DNA of 49,447 nt from an uncultured Crocinitomix sp. (GTDB lineage Bacteria > Bacteroidota > Bacteroidia > Flavobacteriales_D > Crocinitomicaceae). The stretch's first letter is position 1; every line of letters begins with the position of its first letter. The position numbers and the translations under genes were made by a program. This document shows positions 8,701 through 16,803 of the stretch, piece by piece. The stretch spans positions 1 to 49,447 of the forward strand of contig CAKZON010000030.1 of NCBI GenBank assembly GCA_937136425.1. Direction: 5' to 3'. Under the pieces are notes generated by a model, which was not told the DNA's origin, did not search any database, and worked only from the letters and a program-made list of their open reading frames with translations.

Positions 8701-9427
8701 CACGAGTATTGATGTAACAGTGCATGAGCTACCTGAAGTAACTGCGAGTACAGATCATGATGAAATTTGTTTAGGTAACACCGTTATATTAACTGGTGAT
8801 GGTGCAGAAACATACGGATGGGATCCTGCTGAGATAATTAACGGAGTTGAGTATATGCCAGAAGAAATTGGTACTTATGTTTATACAGTTATAGGTATGG
8901 ACGAAAATGGTTGTGAAAATGAGGCTAGTGTAGCTGTAAATGTTATCGAAGGACTTACGCTAACTTATGCTGTAACTCATGTAACTGGTGGCGGTGATGG
9001 TGAAATTGACTTGACAATTGAAGGTGGTACACCTGCCTATTCAATTGATTGGGATAATGATGGAACTGGAGATTTTGATGATGAAGAAGATCTTACGGGA
9101 TTATCTAATGGACTTTATACTGTTGAGGTGTTGGGGTCTGAAGGATGTAAAGGTAATGCAGAGGTTTGGGTTTATAATACCGCTGGAACACCAGAAATTA
9201 GCCAAGATATTTTATCTGTTTACCCTAATCCTGCAACTGATAATGTAATCATTGAATACGAAGGAATTTTTAACTATTCGTTAATGACAATTAATGGTGA
9301 TATAATCACAACAGGCGTTGGAAACGATAAAAAGAACCTCAACTTGGATGATCTTTCTGATGGAGTATACTTCATAACTATTGAATCAGAAGACAGAGTA
9401 AAAACAGTAAAAATCGTCAAACAATAA
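5792..9427 (+). CDS. Secreted glycine-rich / Ig-repeat surface protein with T9SS type A sorting domain
   Basis: A 1211-residue secreted, adhesin-like protein. A signal peptide covers residues 1-25 (hydrophobic LLIILGLIF, ending SWSQ). Residues 27-255 form a Gly-rich domain starting with FSYTGG and TWGAQGG, like the Gly-rich domain next to ALK/LTK kinases and in many bacterial surface proteins. Next come about ten Ig/PKD-like repeats of about 72 residues, each with paired Cys (EVC and NGC) and TYTVTGTDANG. Two SprB-like units carry a calcium-loop-like stretch (DWDNDGTGDFDD). The last 75 residues are a type A sorting domain (VYPNPATDNV to KIVKQ), which directs export through T9SS and anchoring or release at the cell surface. 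The terminator after it suggests a single-gene unit. Ligand unknown. Confidence 0.9.
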   Translation: MRHTNKFKFFLLIILGLIFNHSWSQVTTFSYTGGVQTYTVPLGVTSIQLETWGAQGGTGTGFDGVAGTGGLGGYSIGNLVVTPGQVLEVYVGGAGASTGPGGFNGGGQAGSNYGAAGGGASDVRTAPYALGDRVIVGGGGGGGAFGSYGNPGGHGGGLTGGSGTSGGSFTAGTGGTQVAGGAAGYSYGGTAPGTLGNGGGTGAYHNAGGGGGWYGGGSGAAHAGAGGGSSYIDGVTDGVTTTGLRTGNGEVIITELCELLTVTVTDDEVCLGESFTLNATGLGTVTWDGGIVNGAPFTTVSAGIVTYTATSDDDGDCNFQIDIEVHELPTVTASVDDNEVCDGESFTFTGGGADTYTWDLGVTNGVAFTGSVGTETYTVTGTDANGCQNTATVDATVHELPTVTASVDDDEVCDGVSFTFTGGGADTYSWDSGVTDGVAFTASVGTDTYTVTGTDANGCQNTATIDATVHDQPSVTASVDDDEVCDGESFVFTGGGAATYAWDLGVTDGLAFTASVGTATYTVTGTDANGCQNTATVDATVYELPTVTATVDDSEVCDGASFVFTGGGAATYAWDLGVTDGLAFTASVGTDTYTVTGTDANGCQNTATVDATVYALPAVTASVDASEVCEGHSFIFTGGGATSYAWDMGVTDGVSFEALVGTETYTVTGTDDNGCVNTESVDATVHGLPTIIANASEVEICFDETVIFTGDGAVTYEWDMGVTDAVPFDPPLAGTETYSVIGTDANGCENTASVDVTVNDEIVITYVSYDEVYGGDGEIDITVSGGAPTYTFDWDNDGTGDFDDTEDLTDLVSGTYTVEVKDAANCTAIAVIDVVLSCTPLTVTVSDYFICQNELLILDATSLSGADISWDLGAIDGVGFYPDTTGEVTFTATSEDGSDCPLTVGVEILEAPIVAPTIGGESYCEGDTIVLGAGGNADTYSWDLLDLTPEVGVTTYTLTGVFDETGCATSTSIDVTVHELPEVTASTDHDEICLGNTVILTGDGAETYGWDPAEIINGVEYMPEEIGTYVYTVIGMDENGCENEASVAVNVIEGLTLTYAVTHVTGGGDGEIDLTIEGGTPAYSIDWDNDGTGDFDDEEDLTGLSNGLYTVEVLGSEGCKGNAEVWVYNTAGTPEISQDILSVYPNPATDNVIIEYEGIFNYSLMTINGDIITTGVGNDKKNLNLDDLSDGVYFITIESEDRVKTVKIVKQ
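6767..7846 (+). repeat. Five tandem 216-bp repeats inside the adhesin-like gene
   Basis: Five consecutive units start at 6767, 6983, 7199, 7415 and 7631, each exactly 216 bases (72 codons). The first four are close to identical over long stretches at the DNA level, for example the segments coding for VTASVDD and GTDANGCQNTAT. A sixth, diverged unit of 219 bases starts at 7847. Such repeats can change copy number by recombination. Confidence 0.9.
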
Positions 9428-9450
9428 GATCAAATCCATGAAAGGTTAGG

Positions 9451-9480
9451 TGGCACTTGGCGAAAGCCAGGTGCCATTTT
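9451..9480 (+). terminator. Rho-independent terminator after the adhesin-like gene
   Basis: Stem GGCACTTGGC (9452-9461) pairs with GCCAGGTGCC (9466-9475) through one G-T pair, with a GAAA tetraloop and a TTTT tail (9477-9480). It lies 24 bases past the stop codon. Confidence 0.8.
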
Positions 9481-9726
9481 GCTATTGTATATAACGTAGT
9501 TAAACAATGCTTTTTTGCAATCCACAATCTCTAAATGTTGTTTTTGAGTGAATTAGATAATTATTCTGTGTTTAATAGGAGGAATAAAACTGGTTGTTAA
9601 ATAGATATTACAATATTTTCAATTCATATAGATAAACTAACACCTTAATCAATCTACTTGGTCGATAATAACGATAGCTTAATCTTAAATTATTATTTTA
9701 TAAATGGCGTTATGCTAAAACTGCAT

Positions 9727-9734
9727 TACATTTG
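9727..9734 (+). promoter_or_regulatory. Bacteroidota -7 box upstream of the type B surface protein
   Basis: TACATTTG matches the TAnnTTTG consensus exactly and ends 19 bases before the ATG at 9754. No clear TTTG lies at the expected -33 position, so the call is moderate. Confidence 0.45.
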
Positions 9735-9753
9735 TATTAATAAAGTGACCAAT

Positions 9754-11103
9754 ATGATCCGTAAATCAAATATCCTCAAACAATGCCTTAGCCTTGCAAT
9801 TTTTATGTTGTTTGGAATGGTCAGTTATTCGCAGTTAATTTTTGACGAATCGTTTGATGAACCTGCTGATGCAATTACAGGCGTTGATGATGTTGGAGGG
9901 ATTTCTTGGACAACATTTTGTCCTGAATGTATTGGAGGTGGAGATTATTTTAAAGTGGTAGATGGAACCTTGGAGGGGCAAGACACCAACGGTCCTGCAT
10001 TTGTGGAAACGAATGTGATTGATATTAGCAGTTGTGATTTTATTGAGATTGAGTTTGATTTATTTGAAGAGGGAACTATGGAAGGTTGCGGTACAGGTTG
10101 CAATTCTGTAGATTATGTGAGATTAGAATACAATATTGATGGAGCAGGATGGGTAGATCCTGATGACGCTACTTTTTGCGGAGGTGAATGTGCAGATGTT
10201 TTAGTTATTCAGTCGGATGATATTGATGGTGGTTCTTTGCATTATTCAACAGGCTGCATTGAAGGAGGTTCTGAATTGTTAGTAAGAATAACGATTCAAG
10301 CTTGGGCATCAAGTGAGCGTTGGATTGTTGATAACCTACAAGTTTCGTGTGGCGAAGGTCCAGAGGTTGATGCAGGTGCAGATATTGTAGTTTGCGAAGG
10401 AACCTCCATTATATTGTATGCAGATAATCCTGAAGGGGGAGATATTAGTTGGAGTGATGGGGTTGAAGACGGAGAGTGGTTTGAGCAAGGCCCTGGTACG
10501 GAAGAGTATACTGTTACAGCTACTTTAGGTGAATGTTCATCAACAGATATAGTAACCGTAACTGTAATTGATGCTGAAACTGCAGATGTTGACCCTGCAG
10601 GCCCTTATTTAATTACAGATCCTTCAGAGGTATTAACAGGAAGCCCAGATGGTGGAACTTGGACCGCAGATTGTGTTGGTTGTATAGACCCTGTAACTGG
10701 TGAGTTTGATCCGAGTGCTGCAGGAGTTGGTTCTTGGACGGTTTGTTATGAGGTAGGAGTTGAACCCTGTGAAAGTGAAGATTGTATTACAGTTTTGGTA
10801 ACAAGTGGAGATTGTATTTTAGATGGTGATGTGGTTTCTAATCCGCCTACATGCTTTGGTTTTTCTGACGGCTCTGTAACAATTAATGTAACTGGTACAA
10901 CCGGAGACATTACGTTTGTTATTACAAATGAAGCTGGAGAGGTTATAAATGTTGATAATAGCAATACCGCAAATTCATTACCTGAAGGGTGGTATTATTT
11001 TAATGTTTCTGATGAGTTTCCTTGCGAGATTATTGATTCTGTTTTTATAAATGATCCTGATCAAATGACTTTTGATCTAGTTATTTCAAATCCATTGCGA
11101 TGA
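9754..11103 (+). pseudogene. N-terminal part of a frameshifted T9SS type B surface protein
   Basis: I start at ATG 9754 (MIRKSNILKQ) because it begins a good signal peptide ending SYSQ; an in-frame TTG at 9658 would add a tail with no function. The mature part starts with an extracellular sandwich-like domain with many Cys and continues with Ig-like and SprB-like repeats (CFGFSDGSVTINV). It stops at 11101-11103, in the middle of a repeat. The next frame continues without a gap from about 11096 (CDDDSSGFALVENV), so this and the following 327-residue frame are one gene split by one extra base (or two lost) near 11095. Either a sequencing error or a real inactivating mutation would explain it. 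No sorting domain remains on this half, so alone it could not use T9SS normally. Confidence 0.8.
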
Positions 11104-11161
11104 TGATTCTTCAGGCTTTGCTTTAGTAGAGAATGTTGAAAACGCAACAGGAGATGCTGCT

Positions 11162-12145
11162 ATGGTAAGCTATTTATGGACACCTAACCCAACGGGGGAT
11201 AATGGGATTGGTGAGGACTCTTTAATCAATGTAAGTGCAGGAGAGTATAGCATTACCATTAATGATGAGAACGGATGTTCTGTTTCCGAAATTTTTGAAT
11301 TAATCAATCCAGACTCTTTATATTTTACTGAATTTGGAACGTTTCCAGCGTATTGTCGCCTTTTTGGTTATCAAAGTGGTAATGGAGTTGTATTTGGTTC
11401 GGCTGCTGGTGGTGCTGGTGATTTTGATTATTTGTGGGAAAACCTTGATAATGGTGAAACAACTGACAATACAACTTGGGGAGGATTAAATCCTGGAAAT
11501 TATAGAATTACAGTGACTGATGATAATGGCTGCCAACTAAGCCAAGAAATTATGGTTGATTCGTTAAACCCAATTGCCAATTATGATTTAACATCTGCAG
11601 GCTTTACAGCAGAGTGGGAAGGGAATTCTCCTTTAGACGTTCAATTTGTAAATACTTCTGAAAATTTTGCAAACCCTAACAATCCATCTGCTGATACAAA
11701 CTTTATATGGAATTTTGGGTTGGGTGGAAATGTACTGAGTGATGACCTTTTGGAAATATTTGACTATACCTATACTCCTGGCCAATATGAGGTTTGTTTA
11801 ACGGTTATTAATAAAAATGGGTGCCGCGATTCTATTTGTAGACTTATTGAAGTCTTTGAGCCATTTAGCTTTGTGCCAGTTAATATTTTTAGCCCTAATC
11901 AAGATGGCGTAAATGATGAGTTTACTTTTAAGGATCGTGCTTTTTCGGTAGCGTCTTTTGAATGTGTTATCCTTAATCGGTGGGGCAATGTTGTAGCCGA
12001 GTTTAATACTATAACTGATGTTTGGAATGGTGACCTGAAAAATGGAAGTGCTGCTGCGAGTGGTGTTTATTTTTATAAGTATGCTGGAGAAACATTTTTG
12101 GGAGAAACCTTTGATGGACAAGGAACTGTTCAATTAGTGCGATAG
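11162..12145 (+). pseudogene. C-terminal part of the frameshifted surface protein, T9SS type B (CHU_C) sorting domain
   Basis: 327 residues counted from the first ATG, but the same frame is open from about 11096 and continues the upstream repeat. It has no signal peptide, so it cannot be a secreted protein on its own. Visible units are two SprB-like repeats ending in NGC (INDENGC, VTDDNGC), a PKD-like domain around 150-240 (VQFVNTS, ending QYEVCLTV) and the gliding-motility-associated type B sorting domain from about 245 (NIFSPNQDGVNDEF, ILNRWGNVV, WNGDLKNG, SGVYFYKYAG). Type B proteins are normally exported by T9SS and held by PorP/SprF-like outer-membrane partners; none is in this window. 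Confidence 0.85.
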
Positions 12146-12166
12146 AGTTTTAACATTTCTTTGTTT

Positions 12167-12231
12167 TGCCAGAATTCGCTTGCTTCAAGGTTTAAACATT
12201 CTACTTTTTTTTGTCATTACCATTTCTGGCA
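12167..12231. repeat. Inverted repeat upstream of the effector candidate
   Basis: TGCCAGAA (12167-12174) and TTCTGGCA (12224-12231) are a perfect 8-bp inverted pair, 49 bases apart. The right arm ends six bases before the CGTAGACAA element. It could be a weak terminator for the upstream gene or a regulator pair; neither is established. Confidence 0.35.
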
Positions 12232-12237
12232 GCCAAA

Positions 12238-12254
12238 CGTAGACAAATCGTATA
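12238..12254 (+). promoter_or_regulatory. Candidate operator shared with the eCIS operon
   Basis: CGTAGACAAATCGTATA contains CGTAGACAA, the exact reverse complement of the TTGTCTACG direct repeats upstream of the eCIS operon (38036-38055). It also contains ACAAATCGTATA, an exact 12-base match to 38074-38085. It lies 80 bases before the start of the effector candidate. No good -7 box follows at the expected distance, which would fit an activator-dependent promoter. Confidence 0.5.
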
Positions 12255-12334
12255 CAAGCGCTAATCCCAATTCTAAAATAGAATTAAGTCTGCATATTTT
12301 CTTCTAAATTAGATTAACATCTAAGTCCCAAAAT

Positions 12335-14572
12335 ATGTTAATCCCAAAATCTAAAGAAAAAACGATTGCTGCAAAGCGAGGGACTTCAGGTTTGGGATCT
12401 AATTCATCAGATACATATTTAAAGGATAATCGAAGAGGGGCTACTGCACAATTGGCTAAAAATGGCTTGCTGCAAAAATCAAACGTAAATTTTTTAACTG
12501 ACAATCGTTCTGGAGCTATCGTTCAGCAAAAGAAGAAAAAAACTATTGCAACTAATAGAGCCACAACAATTCAGCGCATTACACTCAAACAAGCGACTAA
12601 GGCCAAGCAAGACGAAAAACTAATTTGGTATAATGGAGATGGCGGGTATCAAGAAGTTAGGATCACGAATGAATTGCGTGCAGGAGATGACAAGGCCAAT
12701 ATAGCAACAATGTCTGGAGCACAGAAATATGTTCCCTTAACAGAACTTCATTTATTAAACCCTGAAAAGCATAGCGTTCCTCAAGTAGGAGTGAAAGGGG
12801 CCAATGTACCTGGTTTGTCAAAACCAATTGCAGGTGAAAATATGATTCACCGCGGAATAGTAGAAACAGAAATGGTGAATAATAAACCTCATGTACGTGT
12901 TTATTCTGCATTAATGGGAGTTGTAGACTTTGATTCTGAAGATGCTGCAACTGGAACCGCAACTTCAAAATTTAAAGACATTCATCAAGCAAAAAATGGA
13001 AGTATTACTATTTCAACTGGGCAGAATAGTTTGCTTTGGGGAAATATGGGACGACCACTACGAACAGTAAAATGGTCTGAAAAGTATTTTGCTCAGTTAA
13101 TTGATGAAAAACCTGAGTTAAAGCCAGACTATGCACGTTATACAAAAGCAATTTCAGACTTAGATAATAGCGCAAGCATTTTAACAGGATTAGAAAGCGA
13201 ATTAAGAGCATACAAGGCTGAATTAAGTAAAAAACAGAAAATGTGGTCGTCAAAAGGAAAGACACCAACTAAAAATCAGACTAAAAGTATGCAACGGATT
13301 TCTGATAAAATTGGAGGATTCGATTCAAAAGTTCGAGCAGAAAAGCAAAAAATGCAATTAAATAAAGGAATTATTATTGCTGTAAGACGTAAATTGGGTA
13401 AAAGTGCAAACCCAGTAATTCGATCTTTTTTGATTCCATTTGCGTCGTTTGAAAAAATAAGCCGTGCAGCATTACCTGAGCGGTTACATGGTGTTGCCGA
13501 TAAGGTAGAAAAATTAGCCCCAACTGTTGATCTAGGAACAGCTGCACTAATAGAAATGCAGGGGAGTTTAAGAAAACTTTCAACAGCTACGATAAAAAGC
13601 GCAAAACTGGAAAAAGAAATTAGACGCTTGCGGCAACAGAAAAAAAAGCTTACTCGAAATCAGGGTAAACGCTTGCAATTGAGAATTAGCCAGAATACTG
13701 CGATAGAAAAAACAATAAAGGAATTAAAGCAATCCATAATCAATGAGTTGAGAAAATATGAAGTTGGCATTGGAAAAGTCAAGGAGGATCAAACAAAGAC
13801 TAAAGATCATAATGTCGCATATCAAAAAGCGAAAGAACTACATGAAAACGCCTATGCTGAGGTTAAGAAATTAAAAGAACGTGCATTGCCAGATTTACCA
13901 ATGGGAGACTTTACAGCTGCTGGTGTTTTGGCAGAAATGAAAAAAAGAAATCTGCATAAAGGCTCTATTAATGTTGACGTGCACTATGAACCAAATCAAT
14001 TTGGATTACATGGAGAAGATATGGATACGTTAAGAAAAGATGCTGTTCCTAATTCATTAAAAACATTTGCCATGTTTCCAGATCAATTGACTAAAAAACA
14101 AAGAGAGGAATCAGGAGAGTTACATGGAGTAGATGCATTAAAAACTAAATTAGGGATTCCACTAAAAAACCTATCTAAAAATCCTTGGCTAAATGGCTCA
14201 GGGTTTGCCAAAAAGAAAGAGTTTAGCGCAAGTGCCAATGAGTTGTCTGGTTATTATGCTACTTGGTTAAAAATGAAAAAGCCTGGGTTTAATGATGAAG
14301 CATTAATTCATAAGGGGAATGCTAAAATTCCAATGAAGGTTAGAATTAAGCAATTACTCGACTTTTTGAAAGAAAACAACGTAGATTCCTCAAGGCGAGA
14401 TATGTTTATGGAGGAGGTTGTAAAACCATGGGCTTCTCAAAGTATGATTGCTCATTTAATGTCTACCGGTTTTGATGAAATGAATGACAATCCAACAGTA
14501 ACAGCCCACGTTCCTTCACAAGATTTTGGAAAAATGAGGGCAGACCTTCCTTTAAAACGCTCAGGCCAATGA
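12335..14572 (+). CDS. Candidate eCIS effector/toxin with tandem N-terminal DNR motifs
   Basis: A 745-residue protein with no signal peptide or membrane segment. The disordered, basic N-terminus has two copies of one motif: YLKDNRRGATAQ (DNR at 31-33) and FLTDNRSGAIVQQ (DNR at 56-58), followed by IQRITL (79-84). I recall closely similar N-termini (DNRP-x-AIAQRKLQ type, then a VQR) on proteins encoded with eCIS loci, such as DUF4157 proteins; this is the basis for calling it cargo. Residues about 100-260 and 355-385 form a globular core (MIHRGIV, TISTGQNSLLWG, VIRSFLIPF). It is interrupted by coiled coils at about 270-345 and 410-520. A C-terminal region contains INVDVHYEPNQFGLHG (545-560). 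The core motif order loosely resembles ADP-ribosyltransferase folds, but no catalytic set is proven. The gene stands alone and shares an upstream element with the eCIS operon. Confidence 0.65.
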   Translation: MLIPKSKEKTIAAKRGTSGLGSNSSDTYLKDNRRGATAQLAKNGLLQKSNVNFLTDNRSGAIVQQKKKKTIATNRATTIQRITLKQATKAKQDEKLIWYNGDGGYQEVRITNELRAGDDKANIATMSGAQKYVPLTELHLLNPEKHSVPQVGVKGANVPGLSKPIAGENMIHRGIVETEMVNNKPHVRVYSALMGVVDFDSEDAATGTATSKFKDIHQAKNGSITISTGQNSLLWGNMGRPLRTVKWSEKYFAQLIDEKPELKPDYARYTKAISDLDNSASILTGLESELRAYKAELSKKQKMWSSKGKTPTKNQTKSMQRISDKIGGFDSKVRAEKQKMQLNKGIIIAVRRKLGKSANPVIRSFLIPFASFEKISRAALPERLHGVADKVEKLAPTVDLGTAALIEMQGSLRKLSTATIKSAKLEKEIRRLRQQKKKLTRNQGKRLQLRISQNTAIEKTIKELKQSIINELRKYEVGIGKVKEDQTKTKDHNVAYQKAKELHENAYAEVKKLKERALPDLPMGDFTAAGVLAEMKKRNLHKGSINVDVHYEPNQFGLHGEDMDTLRKDAVPNSLKTFAMFPDQLTKKQREESGELHGVDALKTKLGIPLKNLSKNPWLNGSGFAKKKEFSASANELSGYYATWLKMKKPGFNDEALIHKGNAKIPMKVRIKQLLDFLKENNVDSSRRDMFMEEVVKPWASQSMIAHLMSTGFDEMNDNPTVTAHVPSQDFGKMRADLPLKRSGQ

Positions 14573-14630
14573 GTTTATATTTAACTTTTCATTAACCTAT
14601 ATCTTAACATAGTTCATTTATATTAGTGAT

Positions 14631-15206
14631 ATGAAAAATTCCAAAAACCTAATGATATTGTTATTAATTGCAGGTGTAGCACTTGCGTGTGCCAATAATG
14701 AAACCAAAACATTAACCGAAGAGAGTGTTGTAGTTGAAGGCCCAGCCTTGCAAGAGAATAAAGAAGTGGAAAAATTGACTTTTGAGTTAGTATTGGAACT
14801 TGAAAAATTAGATCAGAATAATTATAATTTTTTAGCGACTATGAAATTGGATGAGGGGGCATATTATGGTTCGCCTCATTCTAATAATTCATATCTAGGT
14901 CTTTTTGATATTGAGTTTGAAAAGAATGAAAAGATTACTGTTGGCGATACTTTAATTGAAACGCCTTTTCCGCCAGAAGTAGATGATGCATTCTCAACTG
15001 AAAAAGTGAGGTGGGTTAAAGAGGAAACCAAATATGAACAATTGTTAAAGGTAAATACAAATGAGGATTTTGAAGTTAAAGGGATCGTTTCAACCGTGGT
15101 AGAGCCTGTTTGTAATCGGTATGAAATTGCATTTGTAATCAGCAGTAAATCAGGTGAAATGTCTATTAATCAAGAAGAGCCTATTGTTGCAAACATAACA
15201 AACTAG
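14631..15206 (+). CDS. Predicted lipoprotein of unknown function
   Basis: 191 residues beginning with a lipoprotein signal (LLLIAGVALAC, acylated Cys at about 20), so it is probably attached to the periplasmic or outer membrane. The rest is acidic and likely beta-rich. The segment ending VKGIVSTVVEPVCNRYEIAF loosely resembles the N-terminal domain of DsbD-type disulfide reductases, where similar strands surround a CxxxxC; here only one Cys is left, so redox activity is not supported. It lies 58 bases after the effector candidate on the same strand. Co-transcription is possible, but I see no reason to call it an immunity protein. Confidence 0.7.
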   Translation: MKNSKNLMILLLIAGVALACANNETKTLTEESVVVEGPALQENKEVEKLTFELVLELEKLDQNNYNFLATMKLDEGAYYGSPHSNNSYLGLFDIEFEKNEKITVGDTLIETPFPPEVDDAFSTEKVRWVKEETKYEQLLKVNTNEDFEVKGIVSTVVEPVCNRYEIAFVISSKSGEMSINQEEPIVANITN

Positions 15207-15314
15207 ACAGGTATAAATTTTATTTATATCAACCAAAAATGTATTAATTCATTTAATAGAATCTCATAATTTGGTGATGTCACTATTGGCCGCCCAACTT
15301 AAATTAATTGACTT

Positions 15315-16784
15315 ATGAGATTTATATTTACTTTTTTAACGTTTTTAACCGTGTCCGTCTTTGCGCAAGACTCTCTGGGATATTTAGAGGGGAATAATGT
15401 GAAGGCCTTGCTTTCAAACAGAGGTATATTTTTTAATAATGATTCAATGAATCGTGCTGCTTATGAATTTCCAAAAGGGGAAGGAAACTTTCTTGTATAT
15501 TCAAATGCATTCTGGTTTGGCGCTACAGATGTGGGGGGAACTCTCAAAATGGCGTCTGAATTATTTGGCGGAACAGATATAGATGGTGAACCAATTCGCG
15601 ATATTTATCCTGGAGCAATTACAGATGATGGAACAGCAGAGGCTCCAGAGGTTCCGTTTGCAGATGATGTATATATCGTTTCTAAAGAAGAAATTTTATA
15701 TCATGCCACTAATTATAATGTTTGGGATTATGAAGCACCTTATGCTATTACAAATTGGCCAGCGCATGGAGATGTAACATTGGATTTGGCAGCAAACCTT
15801 GCGCCTTTTGCAGATTTAAACGGAAACGGTATGTATGAACCTGATTTAGGTGAATATCCTGAAATTAGAGGTGACCATGCAGCTTATATTATTGTAAATG
15901 ATAAGGGTGGAGCACATACAAATTCGGGTGGTGATCCACTGGGAATTGAGGTTCATTTTATGTTCTATCAATATGAGGATGCAGGTTATTTAGAAAATAC
16001 AACCTTTGTTAATGTACGTGTGATTAATCGTGGAACGAATAGTTATCCTGAGTTTGTAGTAGGTAATTATATGGATTCTGATATTGGATTTTCTGAGGAT
16101 GATTTTGCAGGATATTCAGCTGATCACAATATGGTTTATACATATAATGCGGATTTGACAGATGAAGGTGGTGGGGGAAGCCCAGGATATGGTGCAAACC
16201 CTCCTGCATTGGGACTCGTTGCTTTAAATCATACACCTGCAGTTCTTTGTACTACTGGACCAGATCCTTTATGGACGCCAGTTACAGCTGTTGATTATTG
16301 GAACTTAATGACAGGTGCTTGGACGTGTATAGACGAAGATGGACCGTCAGGAGATCGTCGTATGTTTATGGCATCTGAACCAGTTTCGTTAAATACTGGA
16401 GAAACATTGTGCTATGATTATGCTATTATTAATAGTAGAGTAGGTACACCTGTTGAAAATGTCACCGAACTGACGGAGATTTCTGACGAAGTAATAGCTT
16501 TTCATGCAGCAGAACCGAATATTTATTGTGACTTTTTTGTAGGATTGCCAGAAGAGATTGAAGGAACATTTGAGGTATTTCCAAATCCAGGAAATGGGAG
16601 TTTTACGGTAACAGCTGAAGGAAATTATGATTTGTCAATATTCACAATGGATGGCCGTTTAGTTTATGAACAAAAAAATAATGTAAATAAAACAGCTGTT
16701 CAACTAAACGTTGCCTCAGGAACATATTTATTGGTGATAGAAAACGAATTGCAACAAATAGCACAAAAGCTAGTAGTAGAGTAG
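15315..16784 (+). CDS. Secreted surface protein with T9SS type A sorting domain
   Basis: 489 residues. A signal peptide (1-18, ending VFAQ) is followed by a roughly 390-residue Bacteroidota secreted-protein domain I cannot assign to a named function. It includes FADLNGNGMYEPDLGEYP, an Asp/Asn-rich loop like the calcium loops of dockerins. The C-terminal 75 residues (VFPNPGNGSFTV, LVYEQKNN, SGTYLLVI, KLVVE) are a type A sorting domain, so T9SS should export it and cleave or attach it at the surface. It converges on the peptidoglycan hydrolase gene with only seven bases between the two stops. Confidence 0.85.
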   Translation: MRFIFTFLTFLTVSVFAQDSLGYLEGNNVKALLSNRGIFFNNDSMNRAAYEFPKGEGNFLVYSNAFWFGATDVGGTLKMASELFGGTDIDGEPIRDIYPGAITDDGTAEAPEVPFADDVYIVSKEEILYHATNYNVWDYEAPYAITNWPAHGDVTLDLAANLAPFADLNGNGMYEPDLGEYPEIRGDHAAYIIVNDKGGAHTNSGGDPLGIEVHFMFYQYEDAGYLENTTFVNVRVINRGTNSYPEFVVGNYMDSDIGFSEDDFAGYSADHNMVYTYNADLTDEGGGGSPGYGANPPALGLVALNHTPAVLCTTGPDPLWTPVTAVDYWNLMTGAWTCIDEDGPSGDRRMFMASEPVSLNTGETLCYDYAIINSRVGTPVENVTELTEISDEVIAFHAAEPNIYCDFFVGLPEEIEGTFEVFPNPGNGSFTVTAEGNYDLSIFTMDGRLVYEQKNNVNKTAVQLNVASGTYLLVIENELQQIAQKLVVE

Positions 16785-16803
16785 GGTTTATTTACTCATC
16801 TAC
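16773..16803. terminator. Possible bidirectional hairpin between convergent genes
   Basis: GTAG-ta-GAGTA (16773-16783) can pair with TACTC-at-CTAC (16793-16803) across the two converging stop codons. It is imperfect and has no strong T-run, so this is tentative. Confidence 0.25.

Larger units (their letters stand above)
9428..9753 (+). other. Intergenic region with terminator and promoter, no gene seen
   Basis: This 326-base gap holds the terminator of the upstream gene and a TACATTTG box near the next start. The rest is AT-rich sequence with many stop codons and no recognisable gene or RNA. Confidence 0.5.

Noticed and set aside
9658..9753. Upstream TTG start adding 32 residues to the type B surface protein
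   Set aside because: It would bury the signal peptide and overlap the TACATTTG promoter box; ATG 9754 is better.
14631..15206. Lipoprotein as immunity partner of the effector candidate
   Set aside because: It is predicted to be exported, has no link to toxin neutralisation, and eCIS effectors aimed at other cells need no immunity gene.
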